A stretch of DNA of 64,000 nucleotides from Oligoflexus sp. GTDB taxonomy: Bacteria > Bdellovibrionota_B > Oligoflexia > Oligoflexales > Oligoflexaceae. Positions 33,212 through 42,031 of this stretch are shown piece by piece (within the stretch, counting starts at the first letter, position 1; each line of letters begins with the position of its first letter). The stretch spans positions 26,702 to 90,701 of the forward strand of contig JACMPP010000018.1 in the NCBI GenBank assembly GCA_014377445.1, in the 5' to 3' direction. Both the position numbers and the translations under genes were made by a program. The notes beneath the pieces were generated by a model. The model did not search any database. It had not been told where the DNA came from and saw only the letters and a program-made list of their open reading frames with translations.

Positions 33212-34393
33212 ATGGAAATGCTTAAAAAAACTGTGCTTGGGCCGTTTGAAGAAAAGTTTCTTGCCGAATACTGGCAAAAAAGGCCGCTCTTGATCCGGGC
33301 GGCGTTTCCTGGCGGTATTGACGCCATCGATCCTGATTCCCTCGCTGGGCTGGCCTGCCAGGATGCAATTGATTCTCGTCTGGTCATCGAAAAAGGTCTT
33401 CGTCCCTGGCATACGCAGCAAGGGCCATTCGCCGAAAGCGTATTTGAGACGCTGCCCAAGACTCACTGGACTTTGCTGGTCCAGGCTGTCGACCGTCTGA
33501 TTCCAGAAGTCTCGGCCATTCGCGAGTCCTTTCAGTTCATTCCCAACTGGCGCCTCGATGACATCATGATTTCCTACGCGGCCGACCAAGGCAGTGTGGG
33601 CCCCCATACAGATAACTACGATGTCTTTCTCATTCAGGCGATCGGCAGGAGGCGTTGGCAATTCGGTGAGCATGCTCTCGATGAGCCCGGTTTTATCGAT
33701 GGCCTTGATATGAAGATCCTGAAAGAATTTAAAGCCGATCATGACTTTGTCCTTGAGCCCGGCGATATGCTTTATCTTCCGCCGCTCATCGCCCATCACG
33801 GTGTGGCCCAAGGCGAGTGCGTAACCTATTCCGTCGGATTTCGTGCCCCCACGCAAAACGAGCTTCTCGTTTCTTACAGTCAATTCCTGATGCAATCCGA
33901 AAACCCTGATAGTTTTTATCGAGATCCTGTGAATGAGCTGGCCCCAATCAACAGTACGCTGAACGATCCGGGACTTATCCGTGACCAGGATATCGAGAGT
34001 CTGCGAAAGTTCATGATTGAAAGCCTTAAGGACGAACAGATCTTTCGCCGATGGATAGGAGCCTTCCTAACCGAGCCGCGGAACTTTCATGAAGCGAACG
34101 ACGCGCCACTCGACTATGCCGGTTTTCTTCAACTTCTTCGGACCGAGAAAGCTCTTCTTAAAGTGGAAGGTGGGCGTTTTGCTTATCACGTTTTGGATCG
34201 ACAAGTTTACTTAGCGGCCGAAGGTGAAACTTTGGTTTTATCGGAAGAGCTCCTTAAACTCGTTCAAATTCTTTGCGCAAAGGAATATATTCCCACCCGT
34301 GAGCTATTGCGCTTCGAACAGACAGCAGGCTTTGCGGAATGCATGCTGCATCTTTGGAACCAAGGTTTTTTACGGAGAGACTATGACGCATAA
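33212..34393 (+). CDS. JmjC-type ribosomal oxygenase (50S L16 arginine hydroxylase, RoxA-like)
   Basis: This is a 2-oxoglutarate/Fe(II) oxygenase of about 393 residues with YWQKRPLLIRAAFPGG at the N-terminus, the metal motif GPHTDNYDVFLIQ (H and D, about residues 130-132), and the second His in LIAHHGVAQGECVTYSVGFRAP. A C-terminal winged-helix-like region follows. This is the plan of YcfD/RoxA, which hydroxylates an arginine of ribosomal protein L16. The track start 33194 is a TTG; ATG 33212 or 33218 lie behind GGGGAG. The end overlaps the HAD gene by 11 bases. Confidence 0.87.
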   Translation: MEMLKKTVLGPFEEKFLAEYWQKRPLLIRAAFPGGIDAIDPDSLAGLACQDAIDSRLVIEKGLRPWHTQQGPFAESVFETLPKTHWTLLVQAVDRLIPEVSAIRESFQFIPNWRLDDIMISYAADQGSVGPHTDNYDVFLIQAIGRRRWQFGEHALDEPGFIDGLDMKILKEFKADHDFVLEPGDMLYLPPLIAHHGVAQGECVTYSVGFRAPTQNELLVSYSQFLMQSENPDSFYRDPVNELAPINSTLNDPGLIRDQDIESLRKFMIESLKDEQIFRRWIGAFLTEPRNFHEANDAPLDYAGFLQLLRTEKALLKVEGGRFAYHVLDRQVYLAAEGETLVLSEELLKLVQILCAKEYIPTRELLRFEQTAGFAECMLHLWNQGFLRRDYDA

Positions 34394-35051
34394 GCGAGGC
34401 GCGGCTTTCTTTGACCTGGATCGGACCTTGATCGACGTGAACAGTGCGGTACTTTTTGCCCAGTTCGAGCGGAAGGCCAAGCGCATATCCAACTTCCAGT
34501 TTTTGGGTGTTCTGAAAAATAGTTTGCTTTATCACTTCAACATTCTCGATATGGAATCGGCTTATAATAATGCGGTTAAGCATTATCAGGGACAGACGGA
34601 GGAATGGGTTGAGGCACGCACGCTCGAGTTCTTCGATGCGAAGATAAGATCGCGGTTACAGCCAGGCGCAGAGAAGGCCCTCAGTCATCACAAAGGCCTG
34701 GGGCATCCCTTGGTGCTCCTGACGACAAGTACGAGCTTCCAGGCCAAAATAGCCAGCTCTAGGTGGGGATTTGACGCCTGGCTTGCCAATCGCTTTCTGG
34801 TTGAAGATGGGAAGCTCAAGGGTGAGGTGAATTCGCCTTTGTGTTATGGCGAAGGCAAAGTCGTGTATGCGAAGGAATGGGCCGCTGAAAACGCAGTGGA
34901 CCTTTCCGCCTCTTATTTCTATAGCGACTCATATTCCGATGTGCCCATGCTGGAGGAGGTCGGATTTCCTGTGGTCGTCAATCCCGATCCCAAGCTCAGG
35001 ACGCATGCTGCGCGGAAGGGTTGGAAGGTTGTGGACTGGTCTTTGAATTAG
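34383..35051 (+). CDS. HAD-IB family hydrolase (SerB-like phosphatase)
   Basis: The real start is ATG 34383 inside the end of the roxA-like gene (GGAGAGACT upstream); the track start 34224 is in the shadow of that gene. The 222-residue protein has motif I FFDLDRTLIDVNS, motif II LLTTSTSF and motif III/IV YSDSYSDVPMLEEV, as in HAD subfamily IB (SerB/phosphoserine phosphatase-like). These cytoplasmic phosphatases act on small phosphomonoesters; the substrate is open. Coupled translation with roxA is likely, and a bidirectional terminator follows. Confidence 0.85.
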   Translation: MTHKRGAAFFDLDRTLIDVNSAVLFAQFERKAKRISNFQFLGVLKNSLLYHFNILDMESAYNNAVKHYQGQTEEWVEARTLEFFDAKIRSRLQPGAEKALSHHKGLGHPLVLLTTSTSFQAKIASSRWGFDAWLANRFLVEDGKLKGEVNSPLCYGEGKVVYAKEWAAENAVDLSASYFYSDSYSDVPMLEEVGFPVVVNPDPKLRTHAARKGWKVVDWSLN

Positions 35052-35083
35052 TAAGTTGTGAGGAGTAAGTAGTGGGAACGAAG

Positions 35084-35115
35084 AAGGGCCGGAGTCAAAA
35101 CTCCGGCCCTTTTGA
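35084..35115 (+). terminator. Bidirectional intrinsic terminator
   Basis: AAGGGCCGGAG, a TCAAAA loop and CTCCGGCCCTT form a perfect 11-bp stem, with TTTT on the plus side. It sits between the convergent HAD and 35127-36044 genes. Confidence 0.8.
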
Positions 35116-35126
35116 TATCAAGTTTC

Positions 35127-36044
35127 TTAGAACGTTTGTTTCATCGAGAGGAGAAGGCCCGGTTCGCGGTTTGGCATGACCTGCAGGTCGAATTTCCAAG
35201 ACTTGTCGAGCCCACGGTCCTGACTTTGCGTACCAAGGTTTGCATAAGCATTTTCCGATTTTGATTCCAAGGCAGCGGTCCTGTTGGTTCCCAGCGGATC
35301 GAAGAGAGCATCGACCACGCTGAGTCCGTAACCGGCCATCGTAATCAAAAGAGCCATGTATGCTTCGCTGTTGGCTTTCTTGACGAAGGCGTCATTGTCA
35401 TCTAGGAACTTCAGGAACGTTTCGGTTCGTGTGGCGCTGTTGGCTTCAGCATCCGCGATCACAGCCTTGGCGTCTTTATTCGCATCCCCAGCCGCTTGTT
35501 TGCGGTTGAGGAAGAGGAGAAGTCCACCGACCTGAGCGCCACCGAAGGCGATAGCTGTCAGAGTCTTGCCCTGCATGAAGCTGTTCAAACCAAAAGGAAT
35601 ATAGTTTTTAAGATTGCTAGCAGACTTATCGCCTTTGCTCGCTGTTTTCGTGAGTTTATCGGAGCCTTTGCCCGATCCACCATCGGAGACAGATGTGCCG
35701 GCTTTCTTCTGGGCCGCTGCAAACGCCTTTTTGACTTTTTTGTCACCCGAAGCTTCCGCAGGCAGCGTGACGTTAGGATCAAGCTTTAAAGCTTTAATAA
35801 ACTTTGATTTGCCTTTGCCAGCCTTGCCCATCTTAACAGTTGCTGCACCAGCCAATGCATAAGCTTCAGCTTTGTCGCTTGGGCTTTTGGCTTTTTTAGC
35901 TGCTTTACCTGCAAGCTTGCCAGCTTTCTTAAAGTCACCGGCAGTGAAAGCTTCTTTGGCTTGGTCCAATGGACCTGCTAGGAGCGGACTTGATGCCAGC
36001 CAAAAGCTTAGAAAGCAAAGAAGTAAACGTGAGAAAATTTTCAT
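35127..36044 (-). CDS. Secreted lysine-rich TPR-like protein
   Basis: The 305-residue protein has a signal peptide (LLLCFLSFWLASSPLLA). It then has a TPR-like helical hairpin with many lysines (DQAKEAFTAGDFKKAGKLAG to GKGKSKFIKALKLDPN), a Ser/Gly/Lys-rich linker, and a C-terminal part with two hydrophobic segments (TLTAIAFGGAQVGGLLLFLN and AYMALLITMAGYGLSVVDAL). The last part resembles the DUF5683-type membrane segment found after TPRs in periplasmic proteins. It is probably an envelope protein; function unknown. Confidence 0.7.
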   Translation of the reverse strand: MKIFSRLLLCFLSFWLASSPLLAGPLDQAKEAFTAGDFKKAGKLAGKAAKKAKSPSDKAEAYALAGAATVKMGKAGKGKSKFIKALKLDPNVTLPAEASGDKKVKKAFAAAQKKAGTSVSDGGSGKGSDKLTKTASKGDKSASNLKNYIPFGLNSFMQGKTLTAIAFGGAQVGGLLLFLNRKQAAGDANKDAKAVIADAEANSATRTETFLKFLDDNDAFVKKANSEAYMALLITMAGYGLSVVDALFDPLGTNRTAALESKSENAYANLGTQSQDRGLDKSWKFDLQVMPNREPGLLLSMKQTF

Positions 36045-36510
36045 GTCCCTAACCTACACATCGATTTGAACCACTTTCTTGGTATCGGCGACGAAACGAA
36101 AGGATTAAGTCAAAACGAGCGATAAAATTTTCGCGACGTAAACATTGAAAATTGAGTCAACTAAAATGACTGCCTAAAACTGATCTTTTCACCAATTGCT
36201 CTAGTGCCGCTTTTTTTGAACTACCGACAAGGGGTGCGGAAGAAAGAGCGAGAGATATCGTCCAAAGCCAAGTGAGGATGAAAAGAGGTAGATGTGACGC
36301 ATTTCGTAATTTGTATCGCAGAGACATAAAATATTTTTGATACGAACTACGATTCCGCTTTATTCTGAGGCCTGTCTCTATTAAGAGAGGTATCTCCCTG
36401 TCTCGCCTCGTCTTTTTACCATAGGATATAAGCCAAAGTGGCTTTCTGCTATCTCGAATTATCGTAATTTCCAAGTGCTATAAATCGCTGGGTCAGGTTT
36501 TGGTATTGAC
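36045..36510. other. Intergenic region, no supported gene
   Basis: The minus frame 36157..36474 starts at TTG with no ribosome site and has no recognisable domain, so it is not accepted. The stretch is AT-rich and presumably carries the promoter of the 36044 gene. Confidence 0.35.
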
Positions 36511-36557
36511 TTGATCAATAAGCACAGGTAGTTATAATGAACATTACGAAAACGTAA
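36511..36557 (+). promoter_or_regulatory. Sigma-70-like promoter with overlapping palindrome
   Basis: TTGATC (36511), a 16-base spacer and TATAAT (36533) form a good promoter. A palindrome TTACG-AAAA-CGTAA follows at 36544-36557, near the expected transcription start. It is placed to act as an operator for the LuxR-type gene at 36604, possibly through self-regulation. Confidence 0.55.
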
Positions 36558-36603
36558 GAATTAGTTTGTTAGTTCGTTTGAGTTATCTTTGTTGAGAAGA
36601 AAG

Positions 36604-36906
36604 ATGGGAAATATGAAGCCAGATGTCAAAGTGCCCATAGCCGCGTTCAGCAAAAAGTATAATCTTTCGCCGCGTGAGCAAGACGTTTTGAGATTGATGA
36701 TAGATCGCGTTGTAAACGCTGAGGATATCTCTCAAAAGCTAGGCATTAGCCAGAACACTGTGCGAATCCATGTAAAAAACATCAACAACAAGGTTGGTGC
36801 TCGCAGCAAGACTGAGATCTTGAGTGCGTTTATCGATTTCCTAGAATCTTACTACGAACGTATTCTTTCAGGTGGGGCTCTAGAGCCTCATCAAGTTCCG
36901 ACTTGA
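36604..36906 (+). CDS. Small LuxR-type (GerE) HTH regulator
   Basis: About 100 residues, almost entirely a LuxR-type DNA-binding domain: NLSPREQDVLRLMIDRVVNA, EDISQKLGISQNTVRIHVKN and INNKVGARSKTEILSAFIDF. There is no receiver or ligand domain. The C-terminus adds a short helix (YYERIL). The track start is TTG 36589; ATG 36604 or 36613 is preferred, though ribosome sites are weak for all. Stand-alone GerE proteins are often auto- or co-regulators. The gene has its own promoter and a strong terminator. Confidence 0.85.
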   Translation: MGNMKPDVKVPIAAFSKKYNLSPREQDVLRLMIDRVVNAEDISQKLGISQNTVRIHVKNINNKVGARSKTEILSAFIDFLESYYERILSGGALEPHQVPT

Positions 36907-36939
36907 TATCGCAAGATACTCCTTTCATGTTTGGTTTCG

Positions 36940-36975
36940 GCTGAGTCGTCCCGTTGGGATGACTCAGCTTTTTTT
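36940..36975 (+). terminator. Intrinsic terminator of the LuxR-type gene
   Basis: GCTGAGTCGTCCC, a GTT loop and GGGATGACTCAGC form a long stem with one G-T mismatch and are followed by seven T. Confidence 0.85.
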
Positions 36976-37657
36976 TGAGCTGAAAATGCAAGTCTTAAGC
37001 CTTCAATTTCAGGTCTTAAAATAGATTTCTTTAGGCTTTTGCCGAAAGACCCGACGTGACTTGTATCCTGTTTCCCCACGCATCTTCTAGAGGTTAACTC
37101 ACCCAAGAGGTCAGTCATGCTTTGGCAGCTCTTATGTCTTCAACCCAATGATTGGCTATTTATGCTGCGCTCCGGCTCGAGTTTCTCGGACAAACACCTT
37201 AAACTTCAGCTCAAGCCCCTAAGTCTCCTGAGGCCTAAGCTTTTTCTCGTAAAAAATAGGCCTCTTGCTCATCGCAAAAGGCCAAGGTCGACAGATCGAG
37301 GCGGGCGTTTTTTTCTCTAAAAAATAGTAGCGGAATCTTGCAAGTCTAAGGGCAGATAGTGTTGCGCGGATTTAGGCATAGTCAACCCGAATATCAAATA
37401 CGCTCCTTGAGAGAGCGATTGATCCATTTCTAAGCTCTTCGATGGGGTACTGCAGACCAAATCATGTGTCCTCCAAACCTTCTGAGAACTCTGCGGCTTT
37501 TTTTGGCGCTCAGATAAATCGAAACGAAAAAACCAGCGGTCTTGGGGGCTTGGAGAGGTCTTTAATTGCTTATTTTGGAAGCATGAGTTCAGTTTTGAGC
37601 GCTATCCCCCCAGAGCTCCGGTTGTTAAGTTCGTTTAGGCAGATGAGGGGAAAAGGG
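36976..37657. other. Intergenic region upstream of the EamA transporter
   Basis: No supported gene. The frame 37117..37320 has an AGAGG site but its Lys/Arg/Leu-rich product has no recognisable fold. A hairpin GAGGCCTA/TAGGCCTC with complementary T5/A5 inside lies at about 37229-37263. The track extension of the EamA ORF (from 37442) has no membrane character and is rejected. Confidence 0.35.
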
Positions 37658-38557
37658 ATGGAGCAGTGGCCTTTGCTAGGGGAGTCAGCGGCACTCCTAG
37701 CAGCGATGATTTGGGCTGTATCGATGTCGATGTACACAAGATTTGGTCAGGGCGTGAGTCCTCGCCATCTCAATCTTTTCAAAAACTGTCTGGCCTTGGT
37801 CTGCCTTGGGGTTGTGTCGCTCTTCGCGCGGTGGCAATGGCCTGGCGACACGCGAACCTATCTTGTCCTTGCATCATCCGGACTGGTAGGACTTGCGCTT
37901 GGCGATACCTTGCTCTTTGTTTCGCTGAAGTCGATGGGTGTGCAAAGAACCTCTGTCTTCCAGTGTCTTGCGCCCCCCTTCGCGGCTTTGATGGCCTGGG
38001 TTTTCTTTGGCGAAGTTTTGGTCCTCTGGGAATGGCTTGGACTTATTCTCACTGTGGTTTTTCTAGCTCTCATTCTAAAAGCCCGTTCGGGATCGGATCA
38101 TCTGCCATTGACATCCCTGGGAATTCTTTCAGCCCTCGGCGCGGCTCTCTGTCAGGCTTTTGCGATGACGAGTCTACGCTGGTCACTGCAGGGCGTCGAT
38201 GTCTGGGCCGGGACCTTCCTGCGTATTTCCCCGTCTATTCTTGCTCTTCTCCTCTACGCAAGCTTCATTCGACGGGATCTTGGGGAACTGAAGGCGGTCG
38301 TCATTCCCAGAAGTCGTGTGTTTTTCCTCTCTGCGGCCGCCTTCATCGGGACCTTTCTGGGTTTGGTGCTTATGAGTACAGGGGCTAAATATTCGAAGGC
38401 GGGTGTGGCGACGGCTTTGAGTTCGACGACTCCGATTTGGATCTTGCCTGTCGCTCATTTTATGTTGGGTGAAAAGTTGAGTGTGAAGCTTTTGCTTTTA
38501 ACGTTTGGGGCCGTACTTGGTGTGGCCCTTATGATACTGGGACCGCATTTCTTATGA
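37658..38557 (+). CDS. EamA/DMT-family transporter
   Basis: From ATG 37658 (GAGGGGAAAAGGG upstream) the protein is 299 residues with ten hydrophobic segments in two EamA repeats, e.g. SAALLAAMIWAVSMSMY in the first and GILSALGAALCQAFAMTSLR in the second. The typical end-of-repeat motif is present (FQCLAPPFAALMAWVFFGEVL, and ALSSTTPIWILPVAHFMLGE). Drug/metabolite transporters export small metabolites across the inner membrane; the substrate is unknown. The stop overlaps an ATG ahead of deoC, so they probably form an operon. Confidence 0.85.
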   Translation: MEQWPLLGESAALLAAMIWAVSMSMYTRFGQGVSPRHLNLFKNCLALVCLGVVSLFARWQWPGDTRTYLVLASSGLVGLALGDTLLFVSLKSMGVQRTSVFQCLAPPFAALMAWVFFGEVLVLWEWLGLILTVVFLALILKARSGSDHLPLTSLGILSALGAALCQAFAMTSLRWSLQGVDVWAGTFLRISPSILALLLYASFIRRDLGELKAVVIPRSRVFFLSAAAFIGTFLGLVLMSTGAKYSKAGVATALSSTTPIWILPVAHFMLGEKLSVKLLLLTFGAVLGVALMILGPHFL

Positions 38558-38568
38558 AAGGATCCGCC

Positions 38569-39243
38569 ATGGATCGGGATCTTACACGAAAAAATTTGGC
38601 CTCAATGATCGATCACACCGTTCTTGCTGTTGAAACGCCGAGGCAGGATATTGTCCGACTTTGTGAAGAGGTGCAGCGCGAGGACTTTGCCTCGGCCTGC
38701 ATTCATCCTTTTTGGGTAAAGGAGATGGCGCCGCAATTCCCTGATATAAGGCTATGCACAGTCATTGGGTTTCCGCTCGGTCTGTCGACGATCAAGCTCT
38801 ATGAGGCCGAAAAGGCGGCGGAATCTGGGGCGGTGGAACTCGATATTGTGGTGAATCACGCTTGGGTCATGGACGAGAATTGGAAAAATATTGCGGAAGA
38901 ACTTTCGAGTTTTCGACACGTATTACCAGAGGTCACCCTCAAGCTCATCCTAGAGACCTGTCGCCTGACGGATGAACAGATCATCAAGCTTTCGTCGCTG
39001 GCGAGCAGCGCTTCATTCGATTGGATAAAGACGTCCACTGGATTTGCTGCGAGCGGAGCCACCGTGGAGGCTGTGCGTTTGATGAAATCTCAGTGCAAGG
39101 GCGGGATGCAGGTCAAGGCGTCAGGGGGTATTCGCAATCTCGAATCGACCCTCGCTATGATTGAAGCAGGTGCAAGCCGCATCGGAACCAGCTCAGGTCT
39201 CGCGATTCTTAAAGAGTTTGGAGTTAAACGAGGGATCAATTAA
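38569..39243 (+). CDS. deoC: Deoxyribose-phosphate aldolase
   Basis: The 224-residue DeoC/LacD-like TIM barrel has ASMIDHTVL at the N-terminus, VIGFPLGLSTIKLYEAEKA, ELDIVVN, LKLILETCRL, the Schiff-base lysine in DWIKTSTGFAASGATVE and the second lysine in QVKASGGIRN. It cleaves 2-deoxyribose-5-phosphate to glyceraldehyde-3-phosphate and acetaldehyde in deoxynucleoside catabolism. ATG 38569 has AAAGGATCC upstream; the ATG at 38554 overlapping the EamA stop is also possible. Confidence 0.92.
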   Translation: MDRDLTRKNLASMIDHTVLAVETPRQDIVRLCEEVQREDFASACIHPFWVKEMAPQFPDIRLCTVIGFPLGLSTIKLYEAEKAAESGAVELDIVVNHAWVMDENWKNIAEELSSFRHVLPEVTLKLILETCRLTDEQIIKLSSLASSASFDWIKTSTGFAASGATVEAVRLMKSQCKGGMQVKASGGIRNLESTLAMIEAGASRIGTSSGLAILKEFGVKRGIN

Positions 39244-39396
39244 ATCGAAATCCGCTGTACGCGGGACGTAAATATTTGGTAGGTCCTGAGTCGTTACGAA
39301 GGTCGAGTTGAGCTGAATCTTTTCCGCATAACGACTCAAATTTTTTGAACGGCAAAGAGAAAAAAGGCGTCCCAGGAGGGAAGCCCTTGCCCTGGA

Positions 39397-40623
39397 TCAA
39401 CCAAGTTTTTTAGTGAATCTTTCAGCTAGCTTGTCCAAGAACTCATCGGTGCTTAAGAAACTTCCGGCCGGCAGATTGTTGCCGTGGATGTTGATGGCAA
39501 GATCTTTGGTCATAAAGCCGGCTTCGATGGTCTCGACGCACACTTTTTCCAGAGTCTCGGCCCAATGAGTGAGTTCAGGTTGATTATCAAGTTTACCGCG
39601 GTGTGCGAAACCCTGAGTCCACGCGAAGATGCTCGCGATTGGGTTGGTACTCGTGGTTTTGCCTTTTTGGTGTTCGCGGTAGTGACGAGTCACGGTTCCG
39701 TGAGCGGCTTCTGTTTCCATCGTGCGGCCGTTTGGACACAAGAGGACAGAGGCCATCATGCCAAGACTACCAAAACCTTGAGCAACAGTATCGGACTGGA
39801 CGTCTCCGTCGTAGTTCTTACAAGCCCAAACGATACCGCCATCCCATTTCAGAACTTGGGCGACCATGTCATCTATCAAACGGTGTTCGTAAGTCAGGTC
39901 GGCTTTTTCGAACTGAGATTTGAACTCAGCTTCGTAGATTCTTTGGAATGTGTCTTTGAAGCGACCATCGTAGACCTTGAGGATCGTGTTTTTGGTTGAA
40001 AGGTAGACGGGGAAGTTCTTTTGGAGACCATATTGGAAACAGGAACGGGCAAAACCTTCGATCGAATCGTTGGTGTTGTACATGCCCATACCGATACCGG
40101 CGCTTTTGAAGTCGAAAATTTCCCAGGTCTGCTCAGGACCGCCATCGGCAGGCTTGAAGACCATGTTGAGTTTGCCCGCTTTTGGCACATCAATATCAGT
40201 AGCCTTGTACTGATCGGCGTGCGCATGACGACCGACAACGATAGGTCGTTTCCAGTTCGGCACAAGGCGGGGAACGTTGGTACAGATGATCGGCTCACGG
40301 AAGACGGTGCCGCCGAGGATGTTGCGGATCGTGCCGTTCGGGCTCTTCCACATCTTCTTCAGACCGAATTCTTTTACACGTTCTTCATCTGGCGTAATGG
40401 TCGCGCACTTGATGCCGATATCGTACTTGATAATAGCTTCGGCCGCATCTGTCGTGACTTTGTCGTCAGTCGCGTCGCGGTTTTGAATGGAAAGGTCATA
40501 GTATTTAATGTCGGCATCGAGGAAGGGGAAAATCAGTTTGTCTTTGATTTTCTGCCAGATGATGCGGGTCATCTCATCACCGTCGAGTTCGACTACAGGG
40601 TTTTTTACTTTAATTTTTTTCAT
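39397..40623 (-). CDS. icd: NADP-dependent isocitrate dehydrogenase (eukaryotic-like type)
   Basis: The 408-residue protein matches the homodimeric NADP-IDH class shared with eukaryotes: [71 protein letters not shown] then DGDVQSD, and [19 protein letters not shown]. It converts isocitrate to 2-oxoglutarate with NADPH formation in the TCA cycle. ATG 40623 (MKKIKVKNP) is preferred over the track start. It is monocistronic and probably strongly expressed. Confidence 0.93.
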   Translation of the reverse strand: MKKIKVKNPVVELDGDEMTRIIWQKIKDKLIFPFLDADIKYYDLSIQNRDATDDKVTTDAAEAIIKYDIGIKCATITPDEERVKEFGLKKMWKSPNGTIRNILGGTVFREPIICTNVPRLVPNWKRPIVVGRHAHADQYKATDIDVPKAGKLNMVFKPADGGPEQTWEIFDFKSAGIGMGMYNTNDSIEGFARSCFQYGLQKNFPVYLSTKNTILKVYDGRFKDTFQRIYEAEFKSQFEKADLTYEHRLIDDMVAQVLKWDGGIVWACKNYDGDVQSDTVAQGFGSLGMMASVLLCPNGRTMETEAAHGTVTRHYREHQKGKTTSTNPIASIFAWTQGFAHRGKLDNQPELTHWAETLEKVCVETIEAGFMTKDLAINIHGNNLPAGSFLSTDEFLDKLAERFTKKLG

Positions 40624-40792
40624 GAGTGCCTCTACCTCCACATGGGATCAAATGCGATGGGGAAGTCTAGGATCTTATCAAGATCTTCGCAAGCGTGCAT
40701 CCAGACTGTTTGGGCAAAAAAGGCCGCGAAAAATGCGCCCTGGCGAGTGTCCTCGCCAAGCTGGCCCAATTTTATGAATTGTCGGAGAATTT

Positions 40793-41905
40793 TTAGTTGG
40801 AAAAGTAGTGGATCGAACGGGCGAGGGTGGCGAAGTCACGAAGCGGGTCATTGATATCGATCAATGCCATAATCTCGGTGCGTTTGCCGAGGGACACATT
40901 GCAGACGATGCCGTGGCTCGAATAAAGGATTTTAAAGAGGCCAAGGCCAGCGCCGCTTTTCTTGTCATCGATCAGGCCCTCACCATCTTCGCGCCTCAAG
41001 ACTTTCTTCAGATAGGTGAGCAGGGTCGTCTTTTTCAAAGTTCCGAAAGGATCGGAGCTGGAGATGGCAAGGATTTGACCATCGCAGGCGTAACTCAGCT
41101 CACCGTACTCTTCGGGCTGCAGCACGATCGAATTCATCTGATCGATGTTTTGAAAGCGGGCGATGCCAGCGGCTGCCGGCGCATCATATATTGCGTTCAT
41201 AAGAAGTTCTTCAGTGATCCCAAAGGCTACGCGACTGATGTGTTGCCCGAGGTGACAGGCTTCAGCAAATCTCTGGACTTTGAGATTGAGGCCTTCACGC
41301 TCGGCCGACGAACGAATGACTTCCTTGTGAATCGGCGTGTGGGGCGCAAGATACTTGTCGATGCCAAAGATATCTTTGGTCCGGATCTTTGCCAGCGTGA
41401 CCCTCAACTGATTGACAGTCCAGTTTTCGCGGCCTTTGTTTACTATAATATGATCGATGAGATTGGCTTCCTGCCCTTGCAGGAGCGCCGAGTAGTTCTT
41501 CATTGCGAGATCCGTGACGAGAATACTCTCACCTTTGGGATGCAGCGCACGGAACTGAGTGAAGAGTTCGAAGTCGGGTGCATTCGAAACGAGCAGATCG
41601 ATTTCCGAACGTTGTTTGAGAATGAGGACAGCAGCGCGCGAGTCCGTCACGGATTCTAGCTGATGACCGGACGCCACGACCCGTAGAGCTTCAATGGTCG
41701 GTAGCGGCTTGTAACCACCACTGTCGGCAAATAGTGCAGTCGCTGTCATACCCATCCCAGTGAGTCTAAGGTGCTGGAACAACTTATAGGAGCGATGATC
41801 TTCGTATTCTGAACAAAGCCAATAACAGTCGTTTTTTCCTGACTTAGTTCTTTCACTATAAACGAAACTGCCTACCAAATCCAGCCAGATTGAAGGAAAG
41901 ATCAA
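40793..41905 (-). CDS. HATPase-fold ATP-binding protein with degenerate receiver-like N-terminus
   Basis: The C-terminal half (about residues 220-350) has a histidine-kinase/RsbW ATPase fold: N-box GITEELLMNAIYDAP, ISSSDPFGTL, and G-box GAGLGLFKILYSSHG. There is no phosphoacceptor histidine domain. The N-terminal half (about 60-190) resembles a receiver fold, but the acceptor position reads DLLVSNAPDFELF. It may be an anti-sigma or partner-switch kinase, or an ATP-dependent sensor. The TTG start at 41905 is uncertain; ATG 41755 is an alternative. It diverges from the exbB operon, which it might help regulate. Confidence 0.7.
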   Translation of the reverse strand: MIFPSIWLDLVGSFVYSERTKSGKNDCYWLCSEYEDHRSYKLFQHLRLTGMGMTATALFADSGGYKPLPTIEALRVVASGHQLESVTDSRAAVLILKQRSEIDLLVSNAPDFELFTQFRALHPKGESILVTDLAMKNYSALLQGQEANLIDHIIVNKGRENWTVNQLRVTLAKIRTKDIFGIDKYLAPHTPIHKEVIRSSAEREGLNLKVQRFAEACHLGQHISRVAFGITEELLMNAIYDAPAAAGIARFQNIDQMNSIVLQPEEYGELSYACDGQILAISSSDPFGTLKKTTLLTYLKKVLRREDGEGLIDDKKSGAGLGLFKILYSSHGIVCNVSLGKRTEIMALIDINDPLRDFATLARSIHYFSN

Positions 41906-41913
41906 AGGGGTAG

Positions 41914-41943
41914 TTGACAGTATAGGCCTATGGTTCGTAGAAT
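41914..41943 (+). promoter_or_regulatory. Promoter of the ExbB/ExbD/TPR operon with palindrome in the spacer
   Basis: TTGACA (41914), an 18-base spacer and TAGAAT (41938) form a sigma-70-like promoter 90 bases before the exbB-like gene. The spacer holds a perfect palindrome ATAGGCCTAT (41922-41931), a possible operator. Confidence 0.55.
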
Positions 41944-42031
41944 TTTAGTAAAGCCAAAAAAGCTATTTCTGCTTTCTTCGCGGCGCTTGGGTTCTCAAGC
42001 TGGAAACCTATCATGGAGGTCGGGTTAGGAT

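Noticed and set aside
36157-36474. Minus ORF of 105 residues
   Set aside because: TTG start without a ribosome site and no recognisable domain.
37117-37320. Plus ORF of 67 residues with an AGAGG site
   Set aside because: Composition is not protein-like and a hairpin with A/T tracts runs through it. Left as an unannotated intergenic frame.
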